A stretch of 64,000 nt of DNA from Roseovarius sp. 217 (GTDB lineage: Bacteria; Pseudomonadota; Alphaproteobacteria; Rhodobacterales; Rhodobacteraceae): positions 1,266,270 through 1,330,269 of the forward strand of contig NZ_CH902584.1 of the NCBI RefSeq assembly GCF_000152845.1, given 5' to 3'. The notes beneath the pieces were generated by a model, which saw only the letters and a program-made list of their open reading frames with translations, was not told where the DNA came from and did not search any database. The translations under genes and the position numbers were made by a program. This document shows positions 1 through 8,280 of the stretch, piece after piece (the first letter of the stretch is position 1; the number at the start of each line of letters is the position of its first letter).

Positions 1-1
1 C

Positions 2-409
2 GTTCTTGCCGATGTGGATCTGGAAACCGGGCGCGTGATCCTGTCACAGGCGGGGCATCCGCATCCTGCATTGCAGCGTGCGGATGGAACGGTGGAGTTT
101 ATCGGGTCGGGTGGTTTGCCTGTAGGCCTGATTGATGGAGCAGAATTTCAGCAGTTCGAAGTGATGATGGCGCCGGGTGACAGGCTTCTGATTCATTCCG
201 ACGGGGTGATCGAATGCTCTGGTCGGTCTGGTGATCTGCTCCACGATGAGGGGCTGGCGCGGATCTTGCGGGATCTGCGACAGACGCGCGGGATGGCGTT
301 TCTCGAATCTCTTTTGTGGAAACTGTCAGAGTTTGCGGGGGATAGTGACTTTAACGATGATATTTCCGCCGTATTACTGGAGTTCAAAGGCAGCCCGTTT
401 CCCGGCTGA
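2..409 (+). CDS. SpoIIE/PP2C-type serine phosphatase, C-terminal fragment (cut by window start)
   Basis: The frame is open from the first bases, so the 5' end lies outside the window; 135 residues remain. Visible PP2C/SpoIIE features are a GHP segment near the start of the fragment (turn before a core strand), HSDGVIE in the middle, and a terminal DDISAVLLE containing the metal-binding aspartates. Proteins of this type in Rhodobacterales are usually RsbU-like phosphatases with an N-terminal receiver or sensor domain, which cannot be seen here. The 3' end overlaps the convergent Nudix gene by 26 bp. Family assignment is firm; its partner, presumably an anti-sigma antagonist, is unknown. Confidence 0.85.
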   Translation, partial: VLADVDLETGRVILSQAGHPHPALQRADGTVEFIGSGGLPVGLIDGAEFQQFEVMMAPGDRLLIHSDGVIECSGRSGDLLHDEGLARILRDLRQTRGMAFLESLLWKLSEFAGDSDFNDDISAVLLEFKGSPFPG

Positions 410-827
410 CGAAATGCCGATCCCCGGCGTTGCCCAGATCGCGCGTCGCCTGTTGCGGTGTGATCCAGACTGGGCGATGCCCCGGCTCGCTGGGGGGGCC
501 CAATCGGCGCACCGGATGAGCGCGGTAGATAATGCAGAGTTTTTCGGCCCAGAACCCGTATTCCGGCATATAGGTAAAGCGACGAAAGGCACCGAGCCTC
601 TGAGGCCGGGCGATCAGCCAGCCGGTTTCCTCGAAAACCTCGCGGTGGAGGGCCTGGAGCGGCGATTCTCCCGGGTCAATACCGCCGCCGGGCAATTGCA
701 GCTCTGGCACCGGGTCCGCCTGATGGGTGACGAGCAGCCGCCCGCGACGGGGCAGGATGGCATAGGCGCCCGGTCGCAAACGGTAGGCGATACCGGGTTC
801 TGGCCTCTCTCCGAATCGTCTAATCAC
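384..827 (-). CDS. Nudix hydrolase
   Basis: 147 residues. A complete Nudix box is present (GGIDPGE, then REVFEETGW, fitting GX5EX7REUXEEXGU), so it should hydrolyse a nucleoside diphosphate linked to another group with Mg2+. The substrate cannot be told from the sequence. It is a single-domain cytoplasmic protein with no signal peptide. It converges on the phosphatase gene with a small overlap and is divergent from hslO. It could be ADP-ribose pyrophosphatase-like or an MTH1-type sanitising enzyme; nothing discriminates. Confidence 0.85.
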   Translation of the reverse strand: MIRRFGERPEPGIAYRLRPGAYAILPRRGRLLVTHQADPVPELQLPGGGIDPGESPLQALHREVFEETGWLIARPQRLGAFRRFTYMPEYGFWAEKLCIIYRAHPVRRLGPPSEPGHRPVWITPQQATRDLGNAGDRHFVSRETGCL

Positions 828-902
828 TTTGTGTCTCCCGGGCCTGACTTGTCCTGACGGTACAGTCGCGATATGCCAAGTCGAGACCCCAAAGGAAAGC
901 CC

Positions 903-1898
903 ATGACACTTGGACAGAGAATCGCTTGGGATGATACAATCCTGCCATTTCAGCTAGACCGCGCCGATATCCGTGGCCGCGTCGTGCGTCTGGACGGGGT
1001 GCTTGATGGAATCCTGAAACAGCATGACTATCCGCCTCAGGTCGAGGCGTTGATTGCCGAGATGGCGCTTTTGACCGCGTTGATCGGTCAGACGATCCAA
1101 TTGCGCTGGAAGCTGTCCCTGCAGGTGCAGACGCGCGGTGCTGTGCGTATGATCGCCACCGATTATTATGGCCCGAGTGAGCCGGGTGAACCGGCCCGGA
1201 TGCGCGCCTATGCCAGTTTTGACCGCGAGCGCCTGAGCCATGCGCGCCCATTTGATCAGTTGGGCGATGGCTATTTCGCGGTAATGCTGGATCAAGGTAA
1301 GGGCACCACGCCCTACCAAGGGATTACACCGATTGCGGGCGAGGCGCTCCGGCATTGTGCTGAGGCGTATTTTGCCCAATCCGAGCAGTTGCCAACGCGA
1401 TTCGCGTTGAGTTTTGGCAAATCCACCGAGGCAGGCGAGGCGGAGCATTGGCGCGCGGGTGGCGTGATGCTGCAGCATATGCCCAAGGCGTCGCCCTTTG
1501 CCAGTGGTGGCGGATCGGGCGAAGGCGGGCTCTTGCAGGCGGAAGATATCCTGATGGGTGACGAGGCCGAGAACTGGAATCGCGCCAATGTTCTGCTCGA
1601 TACGGTTGAGGATCTGGAATTGATCGGGCCGTCTGTCACGCCAACGGAATTGCTTGTGCGGCTGTTTCACGAAGAAGGGCCGCGGGTGTTTGACATGCAA
1701 GCGGTGCGGTTTGGCTGCACCTGTTCCGAAGAGCGGGTGCGCAGCAGCCTGTCGATCTATTCGGCGCGCGACATCGCCACGATGACCACCGACGAGGGCA
1801 TCGTGACCGCAGATTGCCAGTTTTGCGGGGCGCATTACCGGCTGGACCCTGCGACAGTGGGGTTCGAGGCCAAGGATGGGACAGCGGACGGTGACTGA
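903..1898 (+). CDS. hslO: Hsp33 redox-regulated chaperone
   Basis: 331 residues, normal or slightly long for Hsp33, a cytoplasmic holdase activated by oxidative unfolding. The C-terminal zinc site is visible as CTC followed about 40 residues later by CQFC. I chose the ATG at 903, not the in-frame ATG at 873, because AAAGGAAAG sits just upstream and the Hsp33 fold begins right after it. The 3' end overlaps the next Nudix gene by 23 bp, suggesting translational coupling. Confidence 0.93.
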   Translation: MTLGQRIAWDDTILPFQLDRADIRGRVVRLDGVLDGILKQHDYPPQVEALIAEMALLTALIGQTIQLRWKLSLQVQTRGAVRMIATDYYGPSEPGEPARMRAYASFDRERLSHARPFDQLGDGYFAVMLDQGKGTTPYQGITPIAGEALRHCAEAYFAQSEQLPTRFALSFGKSTEAGEAEHWRAGGVMLQHMPKASPFASGGGSGEGGLLQAEDILMGDEAENWNRANVLLDTVEDLELIGPSVTPTELLVRLFHEEGPRVFDMQAVRFGCTCSEERVRSSLSIYSARDIATMTTDEGIVTADCQFCGAHYRLDPATVGFEAKDGTADGD

Positions 1899-2478
1899 CC
1901 CGCTCGATCGGGTGCTTTTGGCGCTGCGGGCCGAGCGCGCGCCGTCTTCGGATTATGATCTGAACCCAGGTGTCGTTCTGCCAGAGGGGCGCAAGTTGCG
2001 GTCGGCAGCCGTGTTGGTGCCTATATTTGAGGCGCGCGTGATCCTCACCAAGCGGTCATCAAAGCTCCGGCATCATCCGGGGCAAATCGCCTTTCCGGGC
2101 GGCAAACAGGATCTTGGTGATCCTGATATCACGACAACTGCGTTGCGCGAGGCGGAGGAAGAGATCGGGCTTGATCGTGGATTGGTTGAAGTTCTGGGGT
2201 TTCTGCCGCGCCATGAGACCGTGACCGGGTTTGACGTGACACCGGTTCTAGCACGGGTACATGGGCCATTTCGGCCCCGCGCCGAGCAGGGCGAGGTCGA
2301 TGAAGTGTTTGACGTGCCATTGGCGCATTTGCTCGAATTGGGCCGGTATAGGGTCGAGAAACGCCGCTGGCGTGGGGATTGGCGGCGTTACTATGCGGTG
2401 CCCTATGGCCCCTATTATATTTGGGGCGCCACAGCGCGCATCCTACGCAACATGGCAGATTTGGCGGGACCGGAATGA
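1876..2478 (+). CDS. CoA pyrophosphatase-type Nudix hydrolase (NudL/YeaB family)
   Basis: 200 residues. The UPF0035 signature (LTKRSSKLRHHPGQIAFPGG) immediately precedes the Nudix box (ALREAEEEIG), the pattern that defines the coenzyme A diphosphatase branch. Predicted role: cleavage of CoA to 3',5'-ADP and phosphopantetheine. The start overlaps hslO and the stop overlaps the start of the CCA-adding gene in an ATGA junction, so the three genes look co-translated. Confidence 0.88.
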   Translation: MGQRTVTDPLDRVLLALRAERAPSSDYDLNPGVVLPEGRKLRSAAVLVPIFEARVILTKRSSKLRHHPGQIAFPGGKQDLGDPDITTTALREAEEEIGLDRGLVEVLGFLPRHETVTGFDVTPVLARVHGPFRPRAEQGEVDEVFDVPLAHLLELGRYRVEKRRWRGDWRRYYAVPYGPYYIWGATARILRNMADLAGPE

Positions 2479-3620
2479 AGGTTTCGGGGGCGTGGATCGA
2501 GGCCGAGGCGACACAAGCGGTCTGTCGCATGTTGAGCGGGGCGGGACACCAAGCGCTCTTTGTCGGGGGCTGCGTGCGCAATGCGCTCTTGGGTGAGACG
2601 GTTGCGGATATAGACATCGCGACCGACGCGCGGCCAGAGGTGGTGATGGACCTGGCCGCGGCGGCGGGGCTGAAACCGGTGCCGACAGGCATCGAGCATG
2701 GTACGATTACGGTGGTATCGAGCCACATTCCGCATGAGGTGACGACCTTCCGCGAGGACGTGGAGACATTTGGCCGTCATGCGGTGGTGGCCTTTTCCAT
2801 GGATATTCACAGCGATGCGCGGCGGCGCGATTTTACCATGAACGCGCTCTACGCGCAGGCGGATGGCACTGTGATCGACCCGCTTGCGGGACTAGAGGAT
2901 CTGCGCGCGCGCCGGGTGCGGTTCATCGAGAATGCCGATCAACGGATTCGCGAGGATTATTTGCGGATTCTGCGGTTTTTTCGGTTTCATGCCTGGTATG
3001 GCGACCCTGAGGGCGGCCTTGATGCTGACGGGCTAGCGGCTTGCGCGGCTAATCTGGATGGGTTGGCGCGATTGTCGCGAGAGCGAGTGGGAGCCGAGAT
3101 GTGCAAGCTCTTGGGCGCACCCGATCCGGCGCGGTCGGTGGCGGCGATGCAGGCGGCTGGGGTGCTCAATGCGGTCCTGCCCGGGGCGGGTGCGCGCCCG
3201 TTGGCGCTATTGGTTCATCAGGAAACAGAGACTAACACGGCCCCAGATGCGATTTTGCGCCTTGCCGCGCTGGGGGGCGAGTCGGTAGCGGAGCGGTTGC
3301 GTTTGTCGAAATCGGACACAAGGCGGTTGGCGCATTTGCAAGAGAAGGCTGCAGGGCTGATGCAGGCGGCAGAACTGGGCTATCGGTATGGGGTCGAGGA
3401 AGGCCAGGCGATTCTGCTGTTGCGCGGTGCTTGGCTGGAGACATTGGTGAGCCCTGAGACCGCCGAGGACCTTAAAATGGGGGCAGCGGCACGGTTCCCG
3501 GTCGCGGCGACAGATCTTATGCCGGACTATTCAGGTCCGGCGCTTGGCGCACGATTGCAGGCGTTGGAGAGACGCTGGATCGACTCGCGGTTTGCCCTCA
3601 GCCGTGATGATCTGCTCTGA
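2475..3620 (+). CDS. cca: CCA tRNA nucleotidyltransferase
   Basis: 381 residues. Class II nucleotidyltransferase head: FVGGCVRNALLG, then the DIDIAT catalytic aspartates, followed by RRDFTMNALY and the RIREDYLRILRFFRF motif typical of CCA-adding enzymes and poly(A) polymerases. It adds or repairs the 3' CCA of tRNAs. The ATG at 2475 overlaps the stop of the preceding Nudix gene; a longer reading from 2379 would lie inside that gene and is rejected. A poly(A) polymerase is possible, but alphaproteobacterial proteins of this length in this context are normally CCA enzymes. Confidence 0.9.
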   Translation: MKVSGAWIEAEATQAVCRMLSGAGHQALFVGGCVRNALLGETVADIDIATDARPEVVMDLAAAAGLKPVPTGIEHGTITVVSSHIPHEVTTFREDVETFGRHAVVAFSMDIHSDARRRDFTMNALYAQADGTVIDPLAGLEDLRARRVRFIENADQRIREDYLRILRFFRFHAWYGDPEGGLDADGLAACAANLDGLARLSRERVGAEMCKLLGAPDPARSVAAMQAAGVLNAVLPGAGARPLALLVHQETETNTAPDAILRLAALGGESVAERLRLSKSDTRRLAHLQEKAAGLMQAAELGYRYGVEEGQAILLLRGAWLETLVSPETAEDLKMGAAARFPVAATDLMPDYSGPALGARLQALERRWIDSRFALSRDDLL

Positions 3621-3632
3621 GTAGGCTTTCGT

Positions 3633-4886
3633 ATGGCCGATTTGCAGGCTAAAGCCGCAGGTATGAGCGAGCATGACATCATACGGCTGGGCCATCAGGG
3701 TGACGGCATCGCCGAAGGCCCAGTCTTTGCACCGTTGACGCTGCCTGGTGAGCGGGTGTCCGGCACGCTGGTGGGGCAGACCTTGACCGAAGTGCGGATC
3801 GTGACGCCGTCGGCGGACAGGGTAACGGCCCCCTGTCGCCATTTTCGGTCCTGCGGTGGCTGTCAGGTGCAGCATGGCTCGGACGGGTTTGTCGCCGACT
3901 GGAAGCAAGACCTTGTGCGCTCGGCGCTGAGTGCGCATGGGATCACGCCCGAATTCCTGCCAATCCATGTGTCGCCACCGCAGTCACGGCGTCGGGCGAC
4001 ATTTGCCGCAAAGCGCACGAAAAAGGGTGCGATGGCGGGGTTTCATGCGCGTGGCAGTGATTTGATCATCGAGGTTCCCGACTGTCGTCTGCTCCATCCC
4101 GATGTGATTCGCGGTTTGGTGGTGGCCTCTGATCTGGCCGAGATCGGGACGAGCCGAAAGGCTGCGTTGGCGGTCAGTGTCACGCAGTCACGCGCTGGGC
4201 TTGACGTGGCGGTCATGGACGGCAAGCCGTTAGATGGGCCGCTACGGATCGCGCTGGCGTCACTGGCGGAGCGGCACGATCTGGCACGACTGGCCTGGGG
4301 TGATGAGGTTGTGGTGACCCGCCGTACTCCGGAACAGATGTTTGGCGCCGCGCGCGTGGTGCCGCCGTCCGGCGCGTTCCTGCAAGCGACCGCAGAGGGA
4401 GAAGCGGCGCTTTTGGCGGCAACAGAGACGATTCTAGCGGGCGCGCGCCGGATTGTTGATCTCTTTTCCGGGTGTGGCACCTTTGCCTTGCCGCTCGCTG
4501 AGCGTGCGCAGGTGCATGCGGTCGAGGGTGATGCGGCTATGCTTGCGGCGCTTGATGCCGGACGACGTGGGGTCGACGGGCTCTACCCGCTGAGCACCGA
4601 GGCAAGGGATCTCTTTCGTCGTCCGCTCTTGCCGGATGAGTTATCGCGGTTCGACGCGGCGGTGATTGATCCGCCTCGCGCCGGGGCCGAAGCGCAGATT
4701 GCGGAAATCGCCAAATCACGCCTGCGGTGTCTGGCCTATGTGTCCTGTAATCCGGTGACATTTGCCCGCGATGCGCGGGTTCTCCTGGCGGCGGGCTACA
4801 AGATGGGCCCGGTGCGGGTGGTGGACCAATTCAGGTGGTCGTCACATGTGGAACTGGTCGCGGGATTCAGGCTGAATATCGCGTGA
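3633..4886 (+). CDS. Class I SAM-dependent RNA methyltransferase (TrmA/RlmD-like, Fe-S)
   Basis: 417 residues. A cysteine cluster CRHFRSCGGC (Cys68, 74, 77), plus a later Cys in EVPDC, fits the [4Fe-4S] site of RlmC/RlmD enzymes. The Rossmann motif DLFSGCGTFALPLA, the IDPPRAG motif and the catalytic YVSCNP all follow in order. Predicted reaction: m5U formation in 23S rRNA or tRNA. It is shorter than E. coli RlmD, having a reduced TRAM-like N-terminus. An alternative ATG exists at 3663; neither start has a strong ribosome site. Confidence 0.87.
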   Translation: MADLQAKAAGMSEHDIIRLGHQGDGIAEGPVFAPLTLPGERVSGTLVGQTLTEVRIVTPSADRVTAPCRHFRSCGGCQVQHGSDGFVADWKQDLVRSALSAHGITPEFLPIHVSPPQSRRRATFAAKRTKKGAMAGFHARGSDLIIEVPDCRLLHPDVIRGLVVASDLAEIGTSRKAALAVSVTQSRAGLDVAVMDGKPLDGPLRIALASLAERHDLARLAWGDEVVVTRRTPEQMFGAARVVPPSGAFLQATAEGEAALLAATETILAGARRIVDLFSGCGTFALPLAERAQVHAVEGDAAMLAALDAGRRGVDGLYPLSTEARDLFRRPLLPDELSRFDAAVIDPPRAGAEAQIAEIAKSRLRCLAYVSCNPVTFARDARVLLAAGYKMGPVRVVDQFRWSSHVELVAGFRLNIA

Positions 4887-4961
4887 TTTCGTGAAAATTC
4901 TCTACCGCAAGGGCATTGGTTTGAGGTAAAAGAGTCGCGAGCAGTAAGCGGATCAAAAACA

Positions 4962-5462
4962 ATGAAACTGAAGAGGCGCTTTGTGGTGATGGCGGGGCTA
5001 TGTGCTCTGTCCGCCTGCGGCACAAATTCCAAATTCCGGAGCTACCGTGGCCCTGAGGTGACGCGAGTCATCGTTAACAAAGGTGAGCGCGAGATGTATC
5101 TGTTGCATCACAACAAGCTCCTCAAACGATACAAGGTCGATCTTGGGTTTGCCCCTGCGGGACACAAACAATTCGAGGGTGATGGCCGCACGCCCGAGGG
5201 CGAGTATGTCATCGACCGACGCAACCCGAACAGCTCGTTCCATCTGTCGCTGGGGATTTCCTATCCGAACGAGGCGGATATTGCCTATGCCGAAGCGATG
5301 GGCGAAACGCCGGGTGGGGATATCTTTATCCACGGCGAACCGAATGCTCTTGCCGTTCTCAGCCGGGATTGGACAGCAGGCTGTATCTCGGTCAAGAACC
5401 GAGAGATGGAAGATGTCTATGCAATGGTTCGCGACGGGACGCCGATCACGCTGACTGCGTGA
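4962..5462 (+). CDS. L,D-transpeptidase (YkuD) lipoprotein
   Basis: 166 residues. The N-terminus is a lipoprotein signal with lipobox LSAC (Cys19), so it is probably anchored in a membrane facing the periplasm. The YkuD catalytic signature is present: HG at 124-125 and TAGC with Cys141 followed by ISVKN. Enzymes of this family crosslink peptidoglycan 3-3 or attach proteins to it. It is the first of three neighbouring envelope genes (with 5463-5978 and 6149-6751), abutting the convergent CAP gene with no gap. Confidence 0.88.
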   Translation: MKLKRRFVVMAGLCALSACGTNSKFRSYRGPEVTRVIVNKGEREMYLLHHNKLLKRYKVDLGFAPAGHKQFEGDGRTPEGEYVIDRRNPNSSFHLSLGISYPNEADIAYAEAMGETPGGDIFIHGEPNALAVLSRDWTAGCISVKNREMEDVYAMVRDGTPITLTA

Positions 5463-5978
5463 TCAGCTTCCCAAAATCATCGTCCACCAAATCTTGCCGC
5501 CCCGTTCCTGAAGCCATGAGAACCCCATCTTGCGCGCGTCGGGGGACAGGATCACGCGGCGCGTTCCCTCTTCTTCCATCCATGCGGCGAGGGTCTGAAG
5601 TTCGGTCTCGTAGGTTTCCGATATGGTTTCGCCCACCAGATTGCCAGAATAGCCGACGCGGCGAATACGGTCGATCGGCGACGATCCGTCAGAGCCGAAA
5701 TGCCATGGCCGGTTCTGGACCGACATGTCGCGGGAATGAGTCGCGGCGGCAGCGGTGAGGGACGAATCGAGCGTGAGCGGCGGCTGGCCCGAGGCCTGAC
5801 GCAGGGAATTCACCGAATCGAGCATGCGGAACTGAATTTCAGAGGTTTGGCCGGCGCTGATTCGGTAGACCCGCGGCAGCGGCTTTCCGTCAGAGCCTAT
5901 TTGCGGCGGTGCCGGAGGCGCGGCGCAGGCCGAAAGAGCCAAAAGAGCCGACACCAGTAGAATATAGAGACGCGCCAT
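5463..5978 (-). CDS. CAP-domain (SCP-like/YkwD) lipoprotein
   Basis: 171 residues from the ATG at 5978, preceded by GGTGG at suitable spacing. A longer frame to 6209 has no signal features and is rejected. The signal peptide ends in LSAC, a lipobox. The mature part contains LNSLRQASGQPPL, ATHSRDMSVQNRPWHFG and NLVGETI, which are CAP-superfamily motifs with the His/Glu cavity. Function in bacteria is poorly defined. It lies tail to tail with an L,D-transpeptidase and divergent from another, which suggests a cell-envelope role. Confidence 0.82.
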   Translation of the reverse strand: MARLYILLVSALLALSACAAPPAPPQIGSDGKPLPRVYRISAGQTSEIQFRMLDSVNSLRQASGQPPLTLDSSLTAAAATHSRDMSVQNRPWHFGSDGSSPIDRIRRVGYSGNLVGETISETYETELQTLAAWMEEEGTRRVILSPDARKMGFSWLQERGGKIWWTMILGS

Positions 5979-6148
5979 GATCGAGAACCACCTGATATTT
6001 GTTTCAACATTCGCTTTAGCCCGGCTTGCGTTGCGATTCAAACCCACATGCGCGCTAGATTGCCTTAGGGGTGTTGTTTGATTTGCGACTGCGTCCTTCG
6101 CGCCATATATTGAGTCGATGACTGCTATGACCGGGTGGAGATACGCAA

Positions 6149-6751
6149 ATGGCCTCAAACTCTCGCATTTCTTGGAATCGGCGTACGTTTCTGACGGGTG
6201 CCGCAGCATTGATGGGTGCGCCAGCCCTCGCGCAGAGCGTTGATAGTGACGGTACTGTCGAGATGGAGCGCGATATCGAGCAAACGCAACGTCGCAATAT
6301 TTCGGGCTTCAGGATGCTCGATTGGCGACCGTATTTCTCGAGTCTCAACAATGGTGCGATTCTGGTCGATATCGATTCGCGCGCTGTGCATTTCTGGAGT
6401 GCGGATCAATCGGTCTACAAGCTTTATCCCTCATCCGTACCGCTGACGGAAGATTTGACTCGGCGCGGCCGGACCGCAGTGGTTCGCAAAGTCGAGGGGC
6501 CAAGTTGGCGTCCGACGCCATCCATGCTCCAGCGCAATCCGGAATGGCCTGCGTTTGTGCCGCCGGGACCAGATAACCCGTTGGGAACCCACGCCCTTTA
6601 CCTCAGCTGGACCTATTACCGCATCCATGGCACGCATGACACTCGCAAAATCGGGCGCAGGTCATCTAATGGCTGTGTGGGGCTCTACAATGAACACATC
6701 GCCGAGTTGTTCAGTTTGACCAAAGTTGGCACGCAAGTGTTGCTAATTTGA
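6149..6751 (+). CDS. Tat-exported L,D-transpeptidase (YkuD)
   Basis: 200 residues. Twin-arginine signal NRRTFLTGAAALMG ending ALAQS, then a YkuD domain with HG at 160-161 and the catalytic SSNGCVGLYN (Cys176). A GGTGGAG ribosome site lies about 9 nt before the ATG. Predicted periplasmic peptidoglycan 3-3 crosslinking enzyme. It is not a tandem duplicate of the 4962 gene: outside the catalytic motif the two share little and use different export routes. Confidence 0.88.
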   Translation: MASNSRISWNRRTFLTGAAALMGAPALAQSVDSDGTVEMERDIEQTQRRNISGFRMLDWRPYFSSLNNGAILVDIDSRAVHFWSADQSVYKLYPSSVPLTEDLTRRGRTAVVRKVEGPSWRPTPSMLQRNPEWPAFVPPGPDNPLGTHALYLSWTYYRIHGTHDTRKIGRRSSNGCVGLYNEHIAELFSLTKVGTQVLLI

Positions 6752-6853
6752 CGAGATTTAAGGGCTTCTTGCAGTATCCTCCGCAAGATACATTTGCATT
6801 TGACCATGTTTGCTGATTAGAAAAATCTACGAGGTTAAGTCTTGGGTGCTTGC

Positions 6854-6870
6854 CGTTGCGCTATGCAACG
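6854..6870. promoter_or_regulatory. Short hairpin in leader of small secreted protein gene
   Basis: CGTTGC and GCAACG form a perfect 6-bp stem around a 5-nt loop, 26 nt before the ATG of the 6896 gene and just upstream of its GGAGG ribosome site. It could be an mRNA 5' stabiliser or an operator. Seen directly; the function is inference. Confidence 0.35.
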
Positions 6871-6895
6871 TCAGGCCAATATCTGGAGGATAATC

Positions 6896-7084
6896 ATGAA
6901 GAAACTCGTTCTCGCTGCTGCCCTGAGCGCTGCCGCTTCGACCGCTTTTGCAGGTAACCTGTCCGAGCCCGTCATTGAGGCACCGGTTGTTGTTGAAGAA
7001 ACCAATGCAAGCTCGTCCGCCGCTGGCGTGTGGGTTCCGCTGGTTCTGCTGGCAATTGTTGCTGCGGTTATCGCTGCTGACTAA
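6896..7084 (+). CDS. Small exported protein with C-terminal hydrophobic segment
   Basis: 62 residues. Cleavable signal peptide (MKKLVLAAALSAAASTAFAG), a short acidic linker rich in Val/Glu, then a hydrophobic stretch GVWVPLVLLAIVAAVIAAD that ends the protein. A strong GGAGG lies 6 nt before the ATG at 6896; an upstream in-frame GTG or ATG at 6842 has no such site. A good rho-independent terminator follows 24 nt after the stop, so this is a discrete single-gene transcript. Function unknown; the layout resembles other abundant Rhodobacterales mini-proteins. Confidence 0.75.
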   Translation: MKKLVLAAALSAAASTAFAGNLSEPVIEAPVVVEETNASSSAAGVWVPLVLLAIVAAVIAAD

Positions 7085-7108
7085 TTCGGCACCTGCACTA
7101 CATGAAAG

Positions 7109-7135
7109 AGGCAGTGGGAAACCGCTGCCTTTTTT
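7109..7135 (+). terminator. Rho-independent terminator
   Basis: AGGCAGTGG and CCGCTGCCT pair over 9 bp (one G-T) around a GAAA tetraloop, directly followed by five T residues. It ends transcription of the small-protein gene 24 nt after its stop codon and separates it from the convergent hemH. Confidence 0.9.
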
Positions 7136-7155
7136 GTTTGCAGGACGCGGCGTTA

Positions 7156-8232
7156 TCAGTCGAGCCAGCCCTTCAGGTTCGACTCGACGATAGATGACAG
7201 AGCCCGAATATGGGCGTCGTCATCATTGAGGCAGGGGATATAGGTGAATTTCTCGCCGCCGGCCTCTTCGAAACTTTCGCGAATTTCCTCGTTGATCTCT
7301 TCCAGCGTTTCAATGCAATCGGCGGAAAAGGCGGGGGCCATGACGGCGATGCGTTTCTTGCCGTCTTCGCGGGCCAGTCGCGCGACCTCATCCACAGTAT
7401 AGGGCTTGAGCCATTCCTCGGGGCCAAAGACCGATTGGAATGTGGTCTTTATTTCGGTGTCGGTCCAGCCGAGCCGCTCCTTGAGCAGGCGCGTGGTTTT
7501 CTGGCACTGACAATGGTAGGGGTCGCCCTGCATCAGATAGCGTTTCGGCATGCCGTGATAGGACACGACAAGGATTTCAGGGCGCTGTTCGGCCGCGGCA
7601 TAGGCGCGCTCGACCGATTGCGCGAGCGCCTCGATATAAAGCGGGTTCTGGAAATAGGGCTCGACCACGCGGGCGATGGGCTGCCATGTCTCATCCATCA
7701 GAGCGCGAAAGAACTGGTCATTCGCGGTGGCGGACGTGGCACCGGCGTAATGCGGATAGAGCGGGAAGAAGAGGATGCGGGTGCAGCCCGCCTCGACCAT
7801 CTGGCGTACCTTGGATTTGGTCGAGGGATTGCCGTAGCGCATGCAGAAATCGACCATGACCTGATCGCCATAGCGCTCGTGCATCGACGCTGCCATCTTG
7901 GCGGTCTGGTCGCGGGTGATGGTCATCAGGGGGCTTTCGCCCTTCTCCTCATTCCAGATGGATTTGTAGGCATGCCCGCTGGTAAAGGGCCGCTTGGTCA
8001 GGATGATGAGCTGCAGGAGTGGCTGCCATTTCCACGGGCTATAGTCGATCACCCGGCGGTCGGACAGGAATTCGTTGAGGTAGCGGCGCATCGGCCAGTA
8101 TGTATAATGATCGGGCGTGCCAAGATTGGCCAGAAGTACGCCGGTTTTCGCGCGCGGCACCTTGGGGTGATCGGCAGCGGCGTGTTCGGGGCGGGCGGCA
8201 TTTTGGCTGGCATCGAGCATGGCGTGGGTCAT
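7156..8232 (-). CDS. hemH: Ferrochelatase
   Basis: 358 residues, typical length. It inserts Fe2+ into protoporphyrin IX, the last step of protohaem synthesis. N-terminal KTGVLLANLGTP, the conserved VVSYHGMPKRY (His226) and the FSADCIETLEEI motif (Glu308) are present. An alphaproteobacterial-style CQCQKTTRLL segment follows the His motif. AGAGG lies 8 nt before the ATG. A monocistronic unit convergent with the terminator at 7109. Confidence 0.96.
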   Translation of the reverse strand: MTHAMLDASQNAARPEHAAADHPKVPRAKTGVLLANLGTPDHYTYWPMRRYLNEFLSDRRVIDYSPWKWQPLLQLIILTKRPFTSGHAYKSIWNEEKGESPLMTITRDQTAKMAASMHERYGDQVMVDFCMRYGNPSTKSKVRQMVEAGCTRILFFPLYPHYAGATSATANDQFFRALMDETWQPIARVVEPYFQNPLYIEALAQSVERAYAAAEQRPEILVVSYHGMPKRYLMQGDPYHCQCQKTTRLLKERLGWTDTEIKTTFQSVFGPEEWLKPYTVDEVARLAREDGKKRIAVMAPAFSADCIETLEEINEEIRESFEEAGGEKFTYIPCLNDDDAHIRALSSIVESNLKGWLD

Positions 8233-8280
8233 TCCTGTAACCTCTTAGTCAGAGGTGACATATAGGCTGTGCTTGAAAGG

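Noticed and set aside
7210..8265. 351-codon open frame opposite hemH
   Set aside because: Antisense shadow of ferrochelatase.
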